This document shows positions 28,519 to 36,600 of a stretch of 64,000 nt of DNA, piece after piece. The DNA comes from Sva-07 sp963716095 (lineage in GTDB: Bacteria > Actinomycetota > Acidimicrobiia > Acidimicrobiales > Ilumatobacteraceae). The notes under the pieces were generated by a model. The model saw nothing but the letters and a program-made list of their open reading frames with translations. It did no database searches and was not told the origin of the DNA. The stretch is from assembly GCA_963716095.1 (NCBI GenBank), contig CAVQSV010000023.1, forward strand, positions 372,001-436,000, written 5' to 3'. Position 1 is the first letter of the stretch. Every line of letters begins with the position of its first letter. The translations under genes were made by a program, and so were the position numbers.

Positions 28519-28524
28519 TAGCGT
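28519..28524 (+). promoter_or_regulatory. -10-like box of the FabH-like gene
   Basis: TAGCGT ends 7 bases before ATG 28532; leaderless pattern. Confidence 0.5.
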
Positions 28525-28531
28525 CGGACGA

Positions 28532-29668
28532 ATGCCGCTCGTCGACCTGCCCTCCGTCTCGATCACCGGAACCGGACTGTTCACTCCGCCCGAATCGGTC
28601 AGCAATGCCGAACTGGTCGCGTCGCTCACCGAGGCCGTGCTGAAATGGAATGCGGAGCACGCCGAGGAGATCGCCAGCGGCGAGGTGGCCGAACGGGCGG
28701 CGCCGGATGAGGAATTCATCGTCAAGGCCTCGGGTATCGAGCGTCGCTACGTGATGGAGAAGTCGGGCGTGCTCGACCCCGCACGAATGCGGCCGCGCCT
28801 CGAGACCCGTGGCGAGGACGAACTGGGGATCCAAGCCGAGATGTCGCTTCCAGCGGTTCGCGAAGCGCTTGCGCAGGCTGGTCGTGCGCCGACTGACGTC
28901 GATGCAGTCATCGTCGGGTGCTCCAATCTGCAGCGGGCCTACCCCGCGGTGGCGATCGAGATCCAGGACGCGCTCGGCGCCGCTGGATGGGGCTACGACA
29001 TGAACGTGGCGTGTTCGTCCGCGACGTTCTCGGTGCAGGCAGCTGTCGATGCGCTGCGCAACGGATCGGCGAACTGCGTGGTGGTCGTCAACCCGGAGAT
29101 CACCTCGGGACACAACAACTTCGAGATGCGCGACTTCCACTTCATCTTCGGCGACGCCTGCACGGCGCTGGTCCTCGAACGCACCGCTGACGCAACGTCG
29201 ACCGATCAGTGGGAGGTGCTCGGCACCAAGTTGGTCACCAAGTTCTCCAACAACATTCGCAATGACTTCGGATTCCTCAACAGTTCCGAGGTCGTCGACC
29301 GCGACCCGCAGGAGCTCGTCTTCCGCCAGAACGGCCAGATGGTGTTCCGCGAGGTCTGCCCGATGGTCGCGGAGCACATCAACGACCACCTCGCGCAGCT
29401 GGACCTCGCCGCCGATGACGTTCGGCGGTTCTGGCTGCACCAGGCGAACTTGAAGATGAACCAGCTGATCGCGAAGGGCGTGCTCGGTCGACTCCCAACC
29501 GAGGACGAGGCGCCGGTGATCCTCGACGAGTTCGCCAACACGAGTTCTGCCGGGTCGGTGATCGCGTTCCATCGTCACCGCGACGATCTGGCGCCGGGCG
29601 ACGTCGGCGTGCTGTGTTCCTTCGGTGCCGGTTACTCCGTCGGCAGCGTCGTCGTCCGCCGCCGCTGA
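28532..29668 (+). CDS. Beta-ketoacyl-ACP synthase III family protein, long form
   Basis: Thiolase-fold condensing enzyme of 378 residues with the full KAS III triad: Cys161 in NVACSSATFS, His303 in FWLHQANLKMN, Asn336 in EFANTSSAGS. It is longer than housekeeping FabH (about 320) by an insertion near residues 40-95 (KASGIERRYVMEKSG), which matches the group of Pseudomonas PA3286, where the enzyme feeds medium-chain acyl-CoA from beta-oxidation into fatty acid synthesis. A similar shunt role is inferred. Upstream is engB, without functional link. Confidence 0.87.
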   Translation: MPLVDLPSVSITGTGLFTPPESVSNAELVASLTEAVLKWNAEHAEEIASGEVAERAAPDEEFIVKASGIERRYVMEKSGVLDPARMRPRLETRGEDELGIQAEMSLPAVREALAQAGRAPTDVDAVIVGCSNLQRAYPAVAIEIQDALGAAGWGYDMNVACSSATFSVQAAVDALRNGSANCVVVVNPEITSGHNNFEMRDFHFIFGDACTALVLERTADATSTDQWEVLGTKLVTKFSNNIRNDFGFLNSSEVVDRDPQELVFRQNGQMVFREVCPMVAEHINDHLAQLDLAADDVRRFWLHQANLKMNQLIAKGVLGRLPTEDEAPVILDEFANTSSAGSVIAFHRHRDDLAPGDVGVLCSFGAGYSVGSVVVRRR

Positions 29669-29685
29669 ACCCCATCGCCCCATTC

Positions 29686-29735
29686 GTTCGCGTTGCTGTT
29701 CGGATGGCACGCCCCATCCGGAGTGCAACGCGAAC
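29686..29735. repeat. Family B palindrome, copy 3 (best conserved)
   Basis: Perfect outer arms GTTCGCGTTGC and GCAACGCGAAC (11 bp), inner arms CGGATGG and CCATCCG. The double-stem layout defines the family. Confidence 0.85.
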
Positions 29736-29757
29736 GGTGAGGGACCTCGCACCCTTT

Positions 29758-29808
29758 GTTCGCGTGACGTTTCCGACGCAACGGTCCACCCGAAATGCAA
29801 CGCAAACG
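29758..29808. repeat. Family B palindrome, copy 4 (degenerate)
   Basis: Begins GTTCGCGTGACG and ends GCAACGCAAACG; central part diverged. With copy 3 it fills the 177-base gap between the FabH-like and LLM genes. Confidence 0.65.
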
Positions 29809-29845
29809 TGGGTGTGGGGGTGGGGCGGGGTGCTTCACTGGTGCC

Positions 29846-30604
29846 ATGAGCTTCCAGGTCGGTGTCCAACTCCATCCCCAGGCAACCTCGTACGTCGAGC
29901 TGCGCGATGCATGGCGACGCGCCGAGTCGATCGGCGTCGACTCGATCTGGACGTGGGACCACTTCTTCCCCCTGTACGGCGATCCCGACGCCGATCACTT
30001 CGAGGGGTGGACGATCCTGACTGCGATGGCGGCCGACACCGATCGCGCGAAGCTCGGGATGCTCGTCACCTGCAACAGCTACCGCAACCCCGAACTGCTG
30101 GCCGACATGGCGCGCACCGTTGATCACGTGTCGGGTGGCCGTATGTACCTGGGCATCGGTGCCGGCTGGTTCGAGCGCGACTACACCGAATACGGCTACG
30201 AGTTCGGCACGGCGATCAACCGACTGCACAAGCTGCGTGACGACCTGCCCCGCCTGAAGGGGCGTCTCGAGCAGCTCAACCCCGCGCCGATCGGCGATCT
30301 GCCGCTCCTGATCGGCGGCTCGGGCGAGAAGGTCACCTTGAAACTCACCGCCGAACACGCCAACGCGTGGAACTCGTTCGGTCCGCCCGAGACATTCGCC
30401 CACAAGAACGCTGTGCTCGACCGTTGGTGTGAGGAGATCGGTCGCGATCCGAGCGAGATCGAGCGAACCGTCGCGATCGGTCCGGATGATGTCGACCAAC
30501 TGGATGCGTACCTCGAGGCGGGAGCGACCCACATCATCGTGATGACGGGGAGCCCGTTCGATCTGGCGCCGATCGAAGCGCTGATCGCCCGACGCGACGC
30601 CTGA
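29846..30604 (+). CDS. LLM class F420-dependent oxidoreductase
   Basis: Luciferase-like TIM-barrel protein of 252 residues. FQVGVQLHPQATSY at the start, TWDHFFPLYGD, GMLVTCNSYRNPELLADMA and GGRMYLGIGAGWFERD follow the pattern of actinobacterial F420-dependent LLM enzymes (TIGR03560-like). These oxidise or reduce alcohols, hydroxy-acids or xenobiotics with coenzyme F420; cofactor choice is by family, not proven. Apparently a single-gene unit, followed by a small GC hairpin. Confidence 0.87.
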   Translation: MSFQVGVQLHPQATSYVELRDAWRRAESIGVDSIWTWDHFFPLYGDPDADHFEGWTILTAMAADTDRAKLGMLVTCNSYRNPELLADMARTVDHVSGGRMYLGIGAGWFERDYTEYGYEFGTAINRLHKLRDDLPRLKGRLEQLNPAPIGDLPLLIGGSGEKVTLKLTAEHANAWNSFGPPETFAHKNAVLDRWCEEIGRDPSEIERTVAIGPDDVDQLDAYLEAGATHIIVMTGSPFDLAPIEALIARRDA

Positions 30605-30621
30605 CCGTCCCCGAAGGACGG
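30605..30621 (+). terminator. Possible terminator hairpin
   Basis: CCGTCC and GGACGG (6 bp) with loop CCGAA directly after the LLM stop. No T-run follows, as is usual in actinobacteria; weak support. Confidence 0.4.
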
Positions 30622-30652
30622 GGCTGCGAGGGCCGCTCGTGGAGTCGGCGGG

Positions 30653-31259
30653 TCAGCGTGGGGCGTTGACGCGGACGAATTCGTCGATGATGTCGTCGGC
30701 GTAGGCGCGGTCGAATCCGTCGCTCGACATGAAGCGGGCGAACACGAAACTGCCGACGATCGAGGCCATGCTGCGGCGTACGTCGACGTCTGGACGCAAC
30801 TCGCCGCGTTCGATCGCCCGCTCGAAGGCGGCTCGGAATGCTTGCTCGAACAGACCCACGAACTCGTCGCGCACGGTGACCACCGTCGAGTCGTGCAGCG
30901 CCCGTTCCATCATGTTGGCGATCATCGAGGCGCGTTGGTCGTCGAGCAGATCGACGACGAGGTGTTCGCACAGAGCGTGGAGGTCGGCTCGAATCGGGCC
31001 GGTGAGGTCGCTCTCGCTCGGCTTGACACGCCCGATCGAGTCGATGGTGGCGCGCAGGAGGTCTTCGCGGGTGGGCCAGTGGTTGTAGACGGTCGTGCGG
31101 CTCACCCGTGCCGCGCTGGCCACATTGACGTGGGTGATCGCACCCGGTCCATCGGCCACGAGGAGGTCCGACGCTGCCTCGATCACGGCCGCACGGGTGC
31201 GCTCGACCCGCGGATCATCGGGACGGGGAGTACTCGGGGCGTGGGGGCGTGCTGCTCAT
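30653..31259 (-). pseudogene. TetR family regulator, apparent one-base frameshift at N-terminus
   Basis: The continuous frame from GTG 31186 lacks the first half of helix 1 of the DNA-binding domain. Upstream in that frame, without any start codon, are RPDDPRVERTRAAV, a typical TetR N-terminus. One base out of frame, ATG 31259 opens MSSTPPRPEYS. Removing one C from the CCCC run near 31228 fuses them into a protein of about 201 residues. The rest is a normal TetR: VASAARVSRTTVYNHWPTRE is the recognition region. Divergent from the MmpL gene, the likely target. If the frameshift is real, a shortened form from 31186 would bind DNA poorly. Confidence 0.7.
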
Positions 31260-31303
31260 CGGGTGTCTGCGGTGGTGACGGTGCGTGGTGTGCCGTTCAC
31301 GGT

Positions 31304-31317
31304 GTGTCGTGCGACAC
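31304..31317. promoter_or_regulatory. Candidate operator palindrome between TetR and MmpL genes
   Basis: GTGTCGTGCGACAC is a perfect 14-bp palindrome in the 111-base divergent gap. A second, imperfect TGTCCA/TGAACA pair lies at 31362-31377 over the MmpL start. Either could be the TetR site; not provable here. Confidence 0.4.
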
Positions 31318-31370
31318 GTTCGGCAAGTAATCGTTGCCATCGCCGACTCTAGTGGTCAGAATGTCCAATA

Positions 31371-33866
31371 ATGAACATGACGTCCACTTCCCCCCGGGGC
31401 GCATCCGATCAGCCCGACGATGCCGACCGTCCGTACGAGCCTGCCCACGGTGCACCACACATCCCGATCGAGGTTCCCGACTCCGCCTGGGGCAAGTTGG
31501 GCCGGTTCGGCTTCCGCCGCCGCTGGCTCGTTCTCGGTGTCTGGGTGACCGCGCTCGTCACCGTGTTCGCACTGGTCGGCACGATCGGCGCGTCGAGCGA
31601 CAGCTCGTTCTCGATCCCCGACTCCGAATCGAAGAGCGGCTTCGACACGCTCGACGAGTTCTTCGGCGGTGCCGGCAGTGGACGCTCCGGCACGATCATC
31701 TTCCGGGCCGAGCAGGGAATCGACGACCCCGAGGTCACTGCTGCGATGACCGAACTCTTCGACGAGGTCGCGGCGATCGATGGGGTCATCCTCACCAGCC
31801 CGTATTCGCCGCAGGGCCAGACGATCGGGCTCGTCGCCACCGATGGCCCACTCGCCGGGCAGGTCGCCTACGCCCAGATCGATCTCTCCGAGAACCTCAG
31901 CGAGACCCAGACCGGCGAGATCGGCTCGGAGATCGCAGATCTCAAGCCGACCGACGTCGACGGCTTGCAGGTGGAGGTCGGTGGCCAGGCACTCGGCGAA
32001 TTCGAGCCGCCCGAATCCGAACTGATCGGCTTGGGCTTCGCCATCGTCATCTTGATCCTGGCGTTCGGTTCGGTGCTCGCGATGGGCCTGCCGATCGGGG
32101 TTGCCCTGTTCGGTGTCGGCATCGGCGCCGGCATCATCACGCTGCTGTCCAATGTGATGTCGGTGCCCGACTTCGCCGTCACCCTCGGCGCCATGATCGG
32201 CATCGGTGTCGGTATCGACTATGCCCTCTTCATCGTCACCCGTTATCGAGAAGGTCTGAAGGCCGGGCTCGATCCTGAGCAGTCGACGGTCGTCGCGCTC
32301 GACACGGCCGGGCGCGCCGTCGTGTTCGCCGGCTTCACCGTGGTGATCTCCCTGCTCGGCATGTTCATCATGGGCTTGTCGTTCATCAATGGTCTGGCGA
32401 CCGGTGCGGCGGTCACGGTCCTCGTGACGATGATCGCCTCGGTGACGTTGCTGCCTGCGCTGCTCGGCTTTGCGCAGCGCAAGGTCGAGGTGTCGCGCTG
32501 GCGCGGTGTGATCGCTGCCGGTCTGGTGGCGATGGCGCTCGTCGGCTTCGGCCTCAGCATCCAGCCGCTGCTGATCGGTGTGCCGCTCGCTGTCGTGGTC
32601 ATGCTCGCGTCGTTCGCTGTCGCCCCGTTGCGCAAGGAGCTTCCGCCGCGCAAGGAGAAGCCACTGCGCCAGACCTGGGCCTACAAGTGGAGCCGCTTCG
32701 TGCAGCACCGCCCATGGTCGATCGCGATCGTCACCACGCTGTTCCTGCTGTTGCTGTCCGTCCCCGTGCTCGGGTTGCGTCTGGGTTTCTCCGACGAGAG
32801 CAACTTCGCGGAGGGCACGACCACGCGTGATGCCTACGACCTCACCAGCGAGGCGTTCGGCCCCGGTACGAACGGTCCGCTCCTGCTGACCGCCGAGGTG
32901 TCGTCGCCGCAGGACTTCCAGGTGCTCGCCGAACTGACCGGCACCCTTGCCGCAACCGAGGGTGTCGCCGATGTCGTCGGCCCGATCCCCAACACGGGCG
33001 ATCCAGCGACGGCCCAAGCGGCCATCATCCGACTGACGCCGACCACTGGCCCGCAGGACGAAGCGACCGACAATCTCGTCAAGAGCCTGCGTGCGGACGT
33101 CGTGCCGTCGGTGACCGAGGGCACCGAGGTGGTCGTCAACGTGTCGGGCGCCGTTGCTGCGAACATCGACTTCAGTTCGTACCTTGCCAAGCGGATCCCG
33201 ATCTTCTTCGCGGCTGTCTTGAGCCTCTCGTTCCTGCTGCTGATGATGGTGTTCCGATCGGTGCTCGTGCCGCTCAAGGCGGTCATCATGAACATGCTCT
33301 CGATCGGTGGCGCCTACGGCATCGTCGTTGCGGTGTTCGGCTGGGGCTGGGGCGCGTCGTTGTTCAACACGGCGGGCGGGCCCATCGAGCCGTTCCTGCC
33401 GATGATGATGTTCGCCATCGTGTTCGGCTTGTCGATGGACTACGAGGTCTTCCTGTTGTCGCGGGTGAAGGAGGAGTTCGACCGGACCGGTGATCCGAAG
33501 GGTTCGGTTGCCGACGGTCTGGCCGCCACGGCACGAGTGATCACCGCGGCGGCGGCGATCATGATCGTGGTCTTCGCCGGGTTCGTGCTCGAGGACAACC
33601 GGATCATCAAGATGTTCGGCCTCGGACTCGCCTCAGCGGTGTTCCTCGACGCCACGTTCGTGCGCATGCTGCTCGTACCCGCAACGATGGAACTGCTCGG
33701 TGCGCGCAACTGGTGGCTGCCGAAGTGGCTCGACCGCATCCTGCCCACGCTCAACGTCGAGGGCGGCACGCACACCAGTGCCATCGCGCTCGCCCACGAA
33801 GAGGAAGAGCGCGAGAAGGACCAGCGCGAGAAGGACCAGCGCGAGCAGGACCTCGTCGACGCCTGA
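31371..33866 (+). CDS. MMPL family RND transporter
   Basis: Membrane transporter of 831 residues with two repeats, each of one helix, a periplasmic domain and a five-helix bundle. The TM4 region GIGVGIDYALFIVTRYREG and its second-half counterpart FGLSMDYEVFLLSRVKEE carry the Asp-Tyr pairs used for proton relay in MmpL. Such proteins export lipids, siderophores or drugs across the membrane. The N-terminus is a 45-residue polar extension; the C-terminus ends in a charged repeat from a 15-bp DNA duplication. Divergent from a TetR regulator, a classic efflux arrangement. Confidence 0.92.
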   Translation: MNMTSTSPRGASDQPDDADRPYEPAHGAPHIPIEVPDSAWGKLGRFGFRRRWLVLGVWVTALVTVFALVGTIGASSDSSFSIPDSESKSGFDTLDEFFGGAGSGRSGTIIFRAEQGIDDPEVTAAMTELFDEVAAIDGVILTSPYSPQGQTIGLVATDGPLAGQVAYAQIDLSENLSETQTGEIGSEIADLKPTDVDGLQVEVGGQALGEFEPPESELIGLGFAIVILILAFGSVLAMGLPIGVALFGVGIGAGIITLLSNVMSVPDFAVTLGAMIGIGVGIDYALFIVTRYREGLKAGLDPEQSTVVALDTAGRAVVFAGFTVVISLLGMFIMGLSFINGLATGAAVTVLVTMIASVTLLPALLGFAQRKVEVSRWRGVIAAGLVAMALVGFGLSIQPLLIGVPLAVVVMLASFAVAPLRKELPPRKEKPLRQTWAYKWSRFVQHRPWSIAIVTTLFLLLLSVPVLGLRLGFSDESNFAEGTTTRDAYDLTSEAFGPGTNGPLLLTAEVSSPQDFQVLAELTGTLAATEGVADVVGPIPNTGDPATAQAAIIRLTPTTGPQDEATDNLVKSLRADVVPSVTEGTEVVVNVSGAVAANIDFSSYLAKRIPIFFAAVLSLSFLLLMMVFRSVLVPLKAVIMNMLSIGGAYGIVVAVFGWGWGASLFNTAGGPIEPFLPMMMFAIVFGLSMDYEVFLLSRVKEEFDRTGDPKGSVADGLAATARVITAAAAIMIVVFAGFVLEDNRIIKMFGLGLASAVFLDATFVRMLLVPATMELLGARNWWLPKWLDRILPTLNVEGGTHTSAIALAHEEEEREKDQREKDQREQDLVDA

Positions 33867-33870
33867 CGTT

Positions 33871-33895
33871 ACGAATGGTGTCAGACACCATTCGT
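33871..33895. repeat. Family A palindrome, copy 3
   Basis: Perfect 12-bp arms ACGAATGGTGTC and GACACCATTCGT around a single central A, starting 5 bases after the MmpL stop. No T-run follows. Placement suggests transcript-end function. Confidence 0.8.
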
Positions 33896-33965
33896 CACAT
33901 CTTTCCGATTCGGGAACGGACCGAGAACGATCTGCGATCTGCGCCGCTCATGACGCTCCCGTCCG

Positions 33966-33971
33966 TACGTT
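33966..33971 (+). promoter_or_regulatory. -10-like box of the DM13 gene
   Basis: TACGTT ends 6 bases before ATG 33978; leaderless pattern. Confidence 0.5.
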
Positions 33972-33977
33972 GACCGG

Positions 33978-34616
33978 ATGAGTTGGATTCGTCGGAACAT
34001 CAAGATCATCGCCCCGGTCACGGTCGTGGCGTTGGTGGGCGTTGCCTACCTCGCATTCGGGGTGTTCGGGGTGCACACGCTGTTCATCGACGACAAGGTC
34101 GACGAGGACGGCCCGGTGTTCGCATCCGGCGCGGCTGCTCCGACCGAGACGCTGCCCGAGGTGGCGGCGACGGCTCCGCCCACGACCGTGGCGCCGACGG
34201 CAACGGACGTGCCCACGGCGACAGATGCGCCGGTCGTCACCGAAGCACCGGTGACCACGGTCGCACCGGAGCCGCAGATCGTGACGCTCGCCGAAGGGTC
34301 GTTCATCCCTCGCGGCCGGTACAGCGGCGAGGGCCAGGCGATCGTGTTGAACGATGGCAGCGAGCAACGGTTCCTGCGATTCGAGAACTTCTCCACCGAC
34401 AACGGGCCGGATCTCCGGGTGTACCTGTCGGCCTCGGACGCCAACGGCGACAGCGGCGCCTTCGACGACGACTTCGTCGATCTCGGCGTGCTCAAGGGCA
34501 ACATCGGCGATCAGAACTACGAGATCCCCGTCGGCGTCGACCTCTCCGTCTACGACACCGTCGTCGTGTGGTGCGTGCGATTCTCGACTCCCTTCACCGC
34601 CGCCGACCTGGTGTGA
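33978..34616 (+). CDS. Membrane-anchored DM13 domain protein
   Basis: Protein of 212 residues. One N-terminal transmembrane anchor (about 11-33), then a low-complexity linker rich in Thr, Pro, Ala and Val (48-95), then a DM13 domain: GSFIPRGRYSGEGQA, RFLRFENFSTDNGPDLRVYL, LGVLKGNIGDQNYEIP, and the conserved Cys in VVVWCVRFSTPF. DM13 domains are proposed to work in extracytoplasmic redox or electron transfer through that cysteine. Single gene; its stop lies inside a family A palindrome. Confidence 0.87.
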   Translation: MSWIRRNIKIIAPVTVVALVGVAYLAFGVFGVHTLFIDDKVDEDGPVFASGAAAPTETLPEVAATAPPTTVAPTATDVPTATDAPVVTEAPVTTVAPEPQIVTLAEGSFIPRGRYSGEGQAIVLNDGSEQRFLRFENFSTDNGPDLRVYLSASDANGDSGAFDDDFVDLGVLKGNIGDQNYEIPVGVDLSVYDTVVVWCVRFSTPFTAADLV

Positions 34617-34645
34617 CGATTGGTGTCAGACACCAATCGTCACAC
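34611..34645. repeat. Family A palindrome, copy 4
   Basis: Perfect 17-bp arms GTGTGACGATTGGTGTC and GACACCAATCGTCACAC around one A. Located between convergent gene ends, including the DM13 stop. Confidence 0.9.
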
Positions 34646-34653
34646 CACGTCCG

Positions 34654-35526
34654 TCAGGCGGTGAGGGTGGGCAGGAGTGCGGCCGCGACGGCTTCGGGTG
34701 CTTCCTCGTGCGAGAACAGGCCGACACCTTCGAGCACCTCGATCTGAGCATTCGGGAACTGCGGGAGCATCGCCCGTGCTCGTTCGACCGGGAAGAACGG
34801 GTCGTGGTCGCCCCACACCAACTGCACCGGAACGTCGAGCCGTGAGTGGATGTCGGCGAGCTCGGCCAGGTGGCGTTTCTCGATCGTGCGGAGCAGCCTC
34901 ACCGCAGCATCGCGATGCAGCGAACTCTCGTGCAGGGGGCGGAAGAAGAACTCGTCGAACTCGCCGTCGAGCAGCGATCGATCGGCGAAGGCGTCGCCGA
35001 ACACCATGCGGAGACGGCGGACGCGCGGGGCGCCGGCGACCCAGCCGAGACCGGAGCTCAGACCGGGCAGACGACGTGCGGCGATGAACGAACGAAACCG
35101 CCAGCTCGGGTCAGGTGGTTCGGTGTTGATCAGCCCCATCGCTCGCAGCCGGGGATCTCCGACCATCGCATGTCTGGCGATCATCCCTCCGCTGTCGTGG
35201 CCGACGACGGCGACCGAGTCGAGTTCGAGGAGGTCGACGACGCGCTGCACGGTCGTGATGTGTTGGTCGATCGACATCGGCGTGGTCGCATCGAATCTGC
35301 TGGAGCCGGCCGACGGGAAGTCGATCACGTGACAGGTGACGTGGTCGACCAGGTGCGGCAGCAGCAGCCGGAACGTGGCACCGCTGACAGGCCAGCCGTG
35401 CACGAAGAGCACGTCGGGCCCGGATCCGACCCGTCGGTACGCGGCCTCGCCGGCGCCGACATCCAGCAACCGATCGGGTTGCTTGCGGAACAGGTCGCTT
35501 GCAGCTTGCGGGGTCAGGGTGGTCAT
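34654..35526 (-). CDS. Alpha/beta hydrolase, epoxide hydrolase/haloalkane dehalogenase-like
   Basis: Hydrolase of 290 residues. HGWPVSGATF forms the oxyanion loop, and the nucleophile elbow GHDSGG has Asp111 instead of Ser, which is the mark of epoxide hydrolases, haloalkane dehalogenases and fluoroacetate dehalogenases. A late acid (WGDHDPFF) and a C-terminal His (GLFSHEEAPEAV) complete the triad. It lies 34 bases downstream of a limonene-epoxide-hydrolase-like gene, so both probably form one unit under the TetR repressor and may handle epoxides or halogenated compounds. Confidence 0.85.
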   Translation of the reverse strand: MTTLTPQAASDLFRKQPDRLLDVGAGEAAYRRVGSGPDVLFVHGWPVSGATFRLLLPHLVDHVTCHVIDFPSAGSSRFDATTPMSIDQHITTVQRVVDLLELDSVAVVGHDSGGMIARHAMVGDPRLRAMGLINTEPPDPSWRFRSFIAARRLPGLSSGLGWVAGAPRVRRLRMVFGDAFADRSLLDGEFDEFFFRPLHESSLHRDAAVRLLRTIEKRHLAELADIHSRLDVPVQLVWGDHDPFFPVERARAMLPQFPNAQIEVLEGVGLFSHEEAPEAVAAALLPTLTA

Positions 35527-35560
35527 CGTTGTCTCCTGTGGGGGGTGATGTCGCTCGGGT

Positions 35561-35947
35561 TCACGCGGGGTCCGCGTCGTGGATTCTTGCGGCCGTCATC
35601 AGGTCGAAGTAGTCCCGCCAGACGGTGATCTTGCCGTCGTGGACCTCGAACACGCTGTTGACCGGCAGTTCGCGCCAGCCGTGGTCGAGACGATGGCGGT
35701 CGAGGCGTTCCACGAACACCGTCGGCCCGTCTGCGGCCCGACGGAGCGAGACGAACTCGTTCTCGTGGATGGGGGCGAAGAACGGCTCCAGTACCTCGAG
35801 CACGCCACGGTGGCCCCGAACGGTGGCCATGGGGATGTTGGTGTATTCGCAGTCGTCGTCGAGGTAGACGAGCGCCCGGTCGAAGTCCATGGCTGCGAAG
35901 GCGTCCAGGAAGGCGTCAACGATGTCGGTCGGACTCTGGTCCGTCAT
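35561..35947 (-). CDS. Limonene-1,2-epoxide hydrolase-like protein (SnoaL fold)
   Basis: Cone-shaped NTF2-fold protein of 128 residues. All five residues of the limonene epoxide hydrolase site appear to be present: Tyr35 and Asn37 in CEYTNIPM, Arg81 and Asp83 in VERLDRH, Asp112 in WRDYFDL. So true epoxide hydrolysis is more likely than a generic SnoaL role. ATG 35947 is preferred over an upstream ATG that would run into the operator. First gene of a two-gene unit with the Asp-nucleophile hydrolase; divergent from its presumed TetR repressor. Confidence 0.83.
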   Translation of the reverse strand: MTDQSPTDIVDAFLDAFAAMDFDRALVYLDDDCEYTNIPMATVRGHRGVLEVLEPFFAPIHENEFVSLRRAADGPTVFVERLDRHRLDHGWRELPVNSVFEVHDGKITVWRDYFDLMTAARIHDADPA

Positions 35948-35966
35948 GGCAATACTCGCTTTGTGT

Positions 35967-36005
35967 GTAGTGATTACTACACACACTAGACGTAGTGACC
36001 ACTAC
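35967..36005. promoter_or_regulatory. Paired TetR operators
   Basis: GTAGTGATTACTAC (35967-35980) and GTAGTGACCACTAC (35992-36005) share the form GTAGTGA-YY-ACTAC, centred 25 bp apart. The first extends to perfect 10-bp arms TGTGTGTAGT and ACTACACACA. They lie between the divergent hydrolase and TetR genes; the second overlaps the TetR -10 box, so autorepression is expected. Confidence 0.8.
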
Positions 36006-36008
36006 AAT
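36003..36008 (+). promoter_or_regulatory. -10 box of the TetR gene
   Basis: TACAAT ends 7 bases before GTG 36016 and overlaps the second operator. Confidence 0.55.
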
Positions 36009-36015
36009 CAAGTGC

Positions 36016-36552
36016 GTGGGTCCGAGGCATTCGAAGGCGGCGATGCTCGATGTCGCGCTCGCTGCAGCGCTCGACGACGGGCTCAGTCAGCTGACCTTCG
36101 GTCGGCTGGCGAAGCGGCTCGGCATCAGCGACCGCACCATCGTGTACTACTTCCCGAGCAAGGAGGATCTCATCGGCGAGGTGATCCTGGCGATGGGTCT
36201 CCAGCTGCAGGAAGCGCTCGCGGCCGCCTTCACTACGCCAGCAGCGAGCCATCGAGAGCTGATGGCAGCGGCCTGGCCAGTCGTCGCCGCGACCGAGCAC
36301 GACCGGGTCTTCGCCCTGTTCTTCGAAGCGAACGGGCTTGCTGCGGTCGGCCGTGACCCGTACCGGGACCTGGTCCCGACATTGGTCGGAGCCTGGATCG
36401 ACTGGGCGGCGGCGTTCATCGATGGGCCGCCGCAGTATCGCCGGGCCGAAGCCGAGACCGCGGTGGCGCTGCTCGATGGCCTGCTGCTGCTTCGGCAGCT
36501 CGCGGGCCCCGACGCGGCCGAGCGAGCAGCGACTGCTTTCGGAATCCGGTGA
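36016..36552 (+). CDS. TetR family transcriptional repressor
   Basis: Regulator of 178 residues. The helix-turn-helix is FGRLAKRLGISDRTIVYYFPSKEDL cut here at FGRLAKRLGISDRTIVYYF (residues 29-47), followed by an all-helical ligand domain. GTG 36016 is chosen because it follows TACAAT by 7 bases and keeps the operators outside the coding region. Likely represses the divergent pair of epoxide-hydrolase-like genes and itself through the paired palindromes; the inducer would be a substrate of those enzymes (inference). Confidence 0.86.
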   Translation: MGPRHSKAAMLDVALAAALDDGLSQLTFGRLAKRLGISDRTIVYYFPSKEDLIGEVILAMGLQLQEALAAAFTTPAASHRELMAAAWPVVAATEHDRVFALFFEANGLAAVGRDPYRDLVPTLVGAWIDWAAAFIDGPPQYRRAEAETAVALLDGLLLLRQLAGPDAAERAATAFGIR

Positions 36553-36563
36553 ACGCACGCGTT

Positions 36564-36600
36564 GATGTGACGATTGGTGTCAGACACCAATCGTCACATC
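36564..36600. repeat. Family A palindrome, copy 5 (longest)
   Basis: Perfect 18-bp arms GATGTGACGATTGGTGTC and GACACCAATCGTCACATC around one A, filling the 46-base gap between the convergent TetR and PhyH gene ends. Confidence 0.92.
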
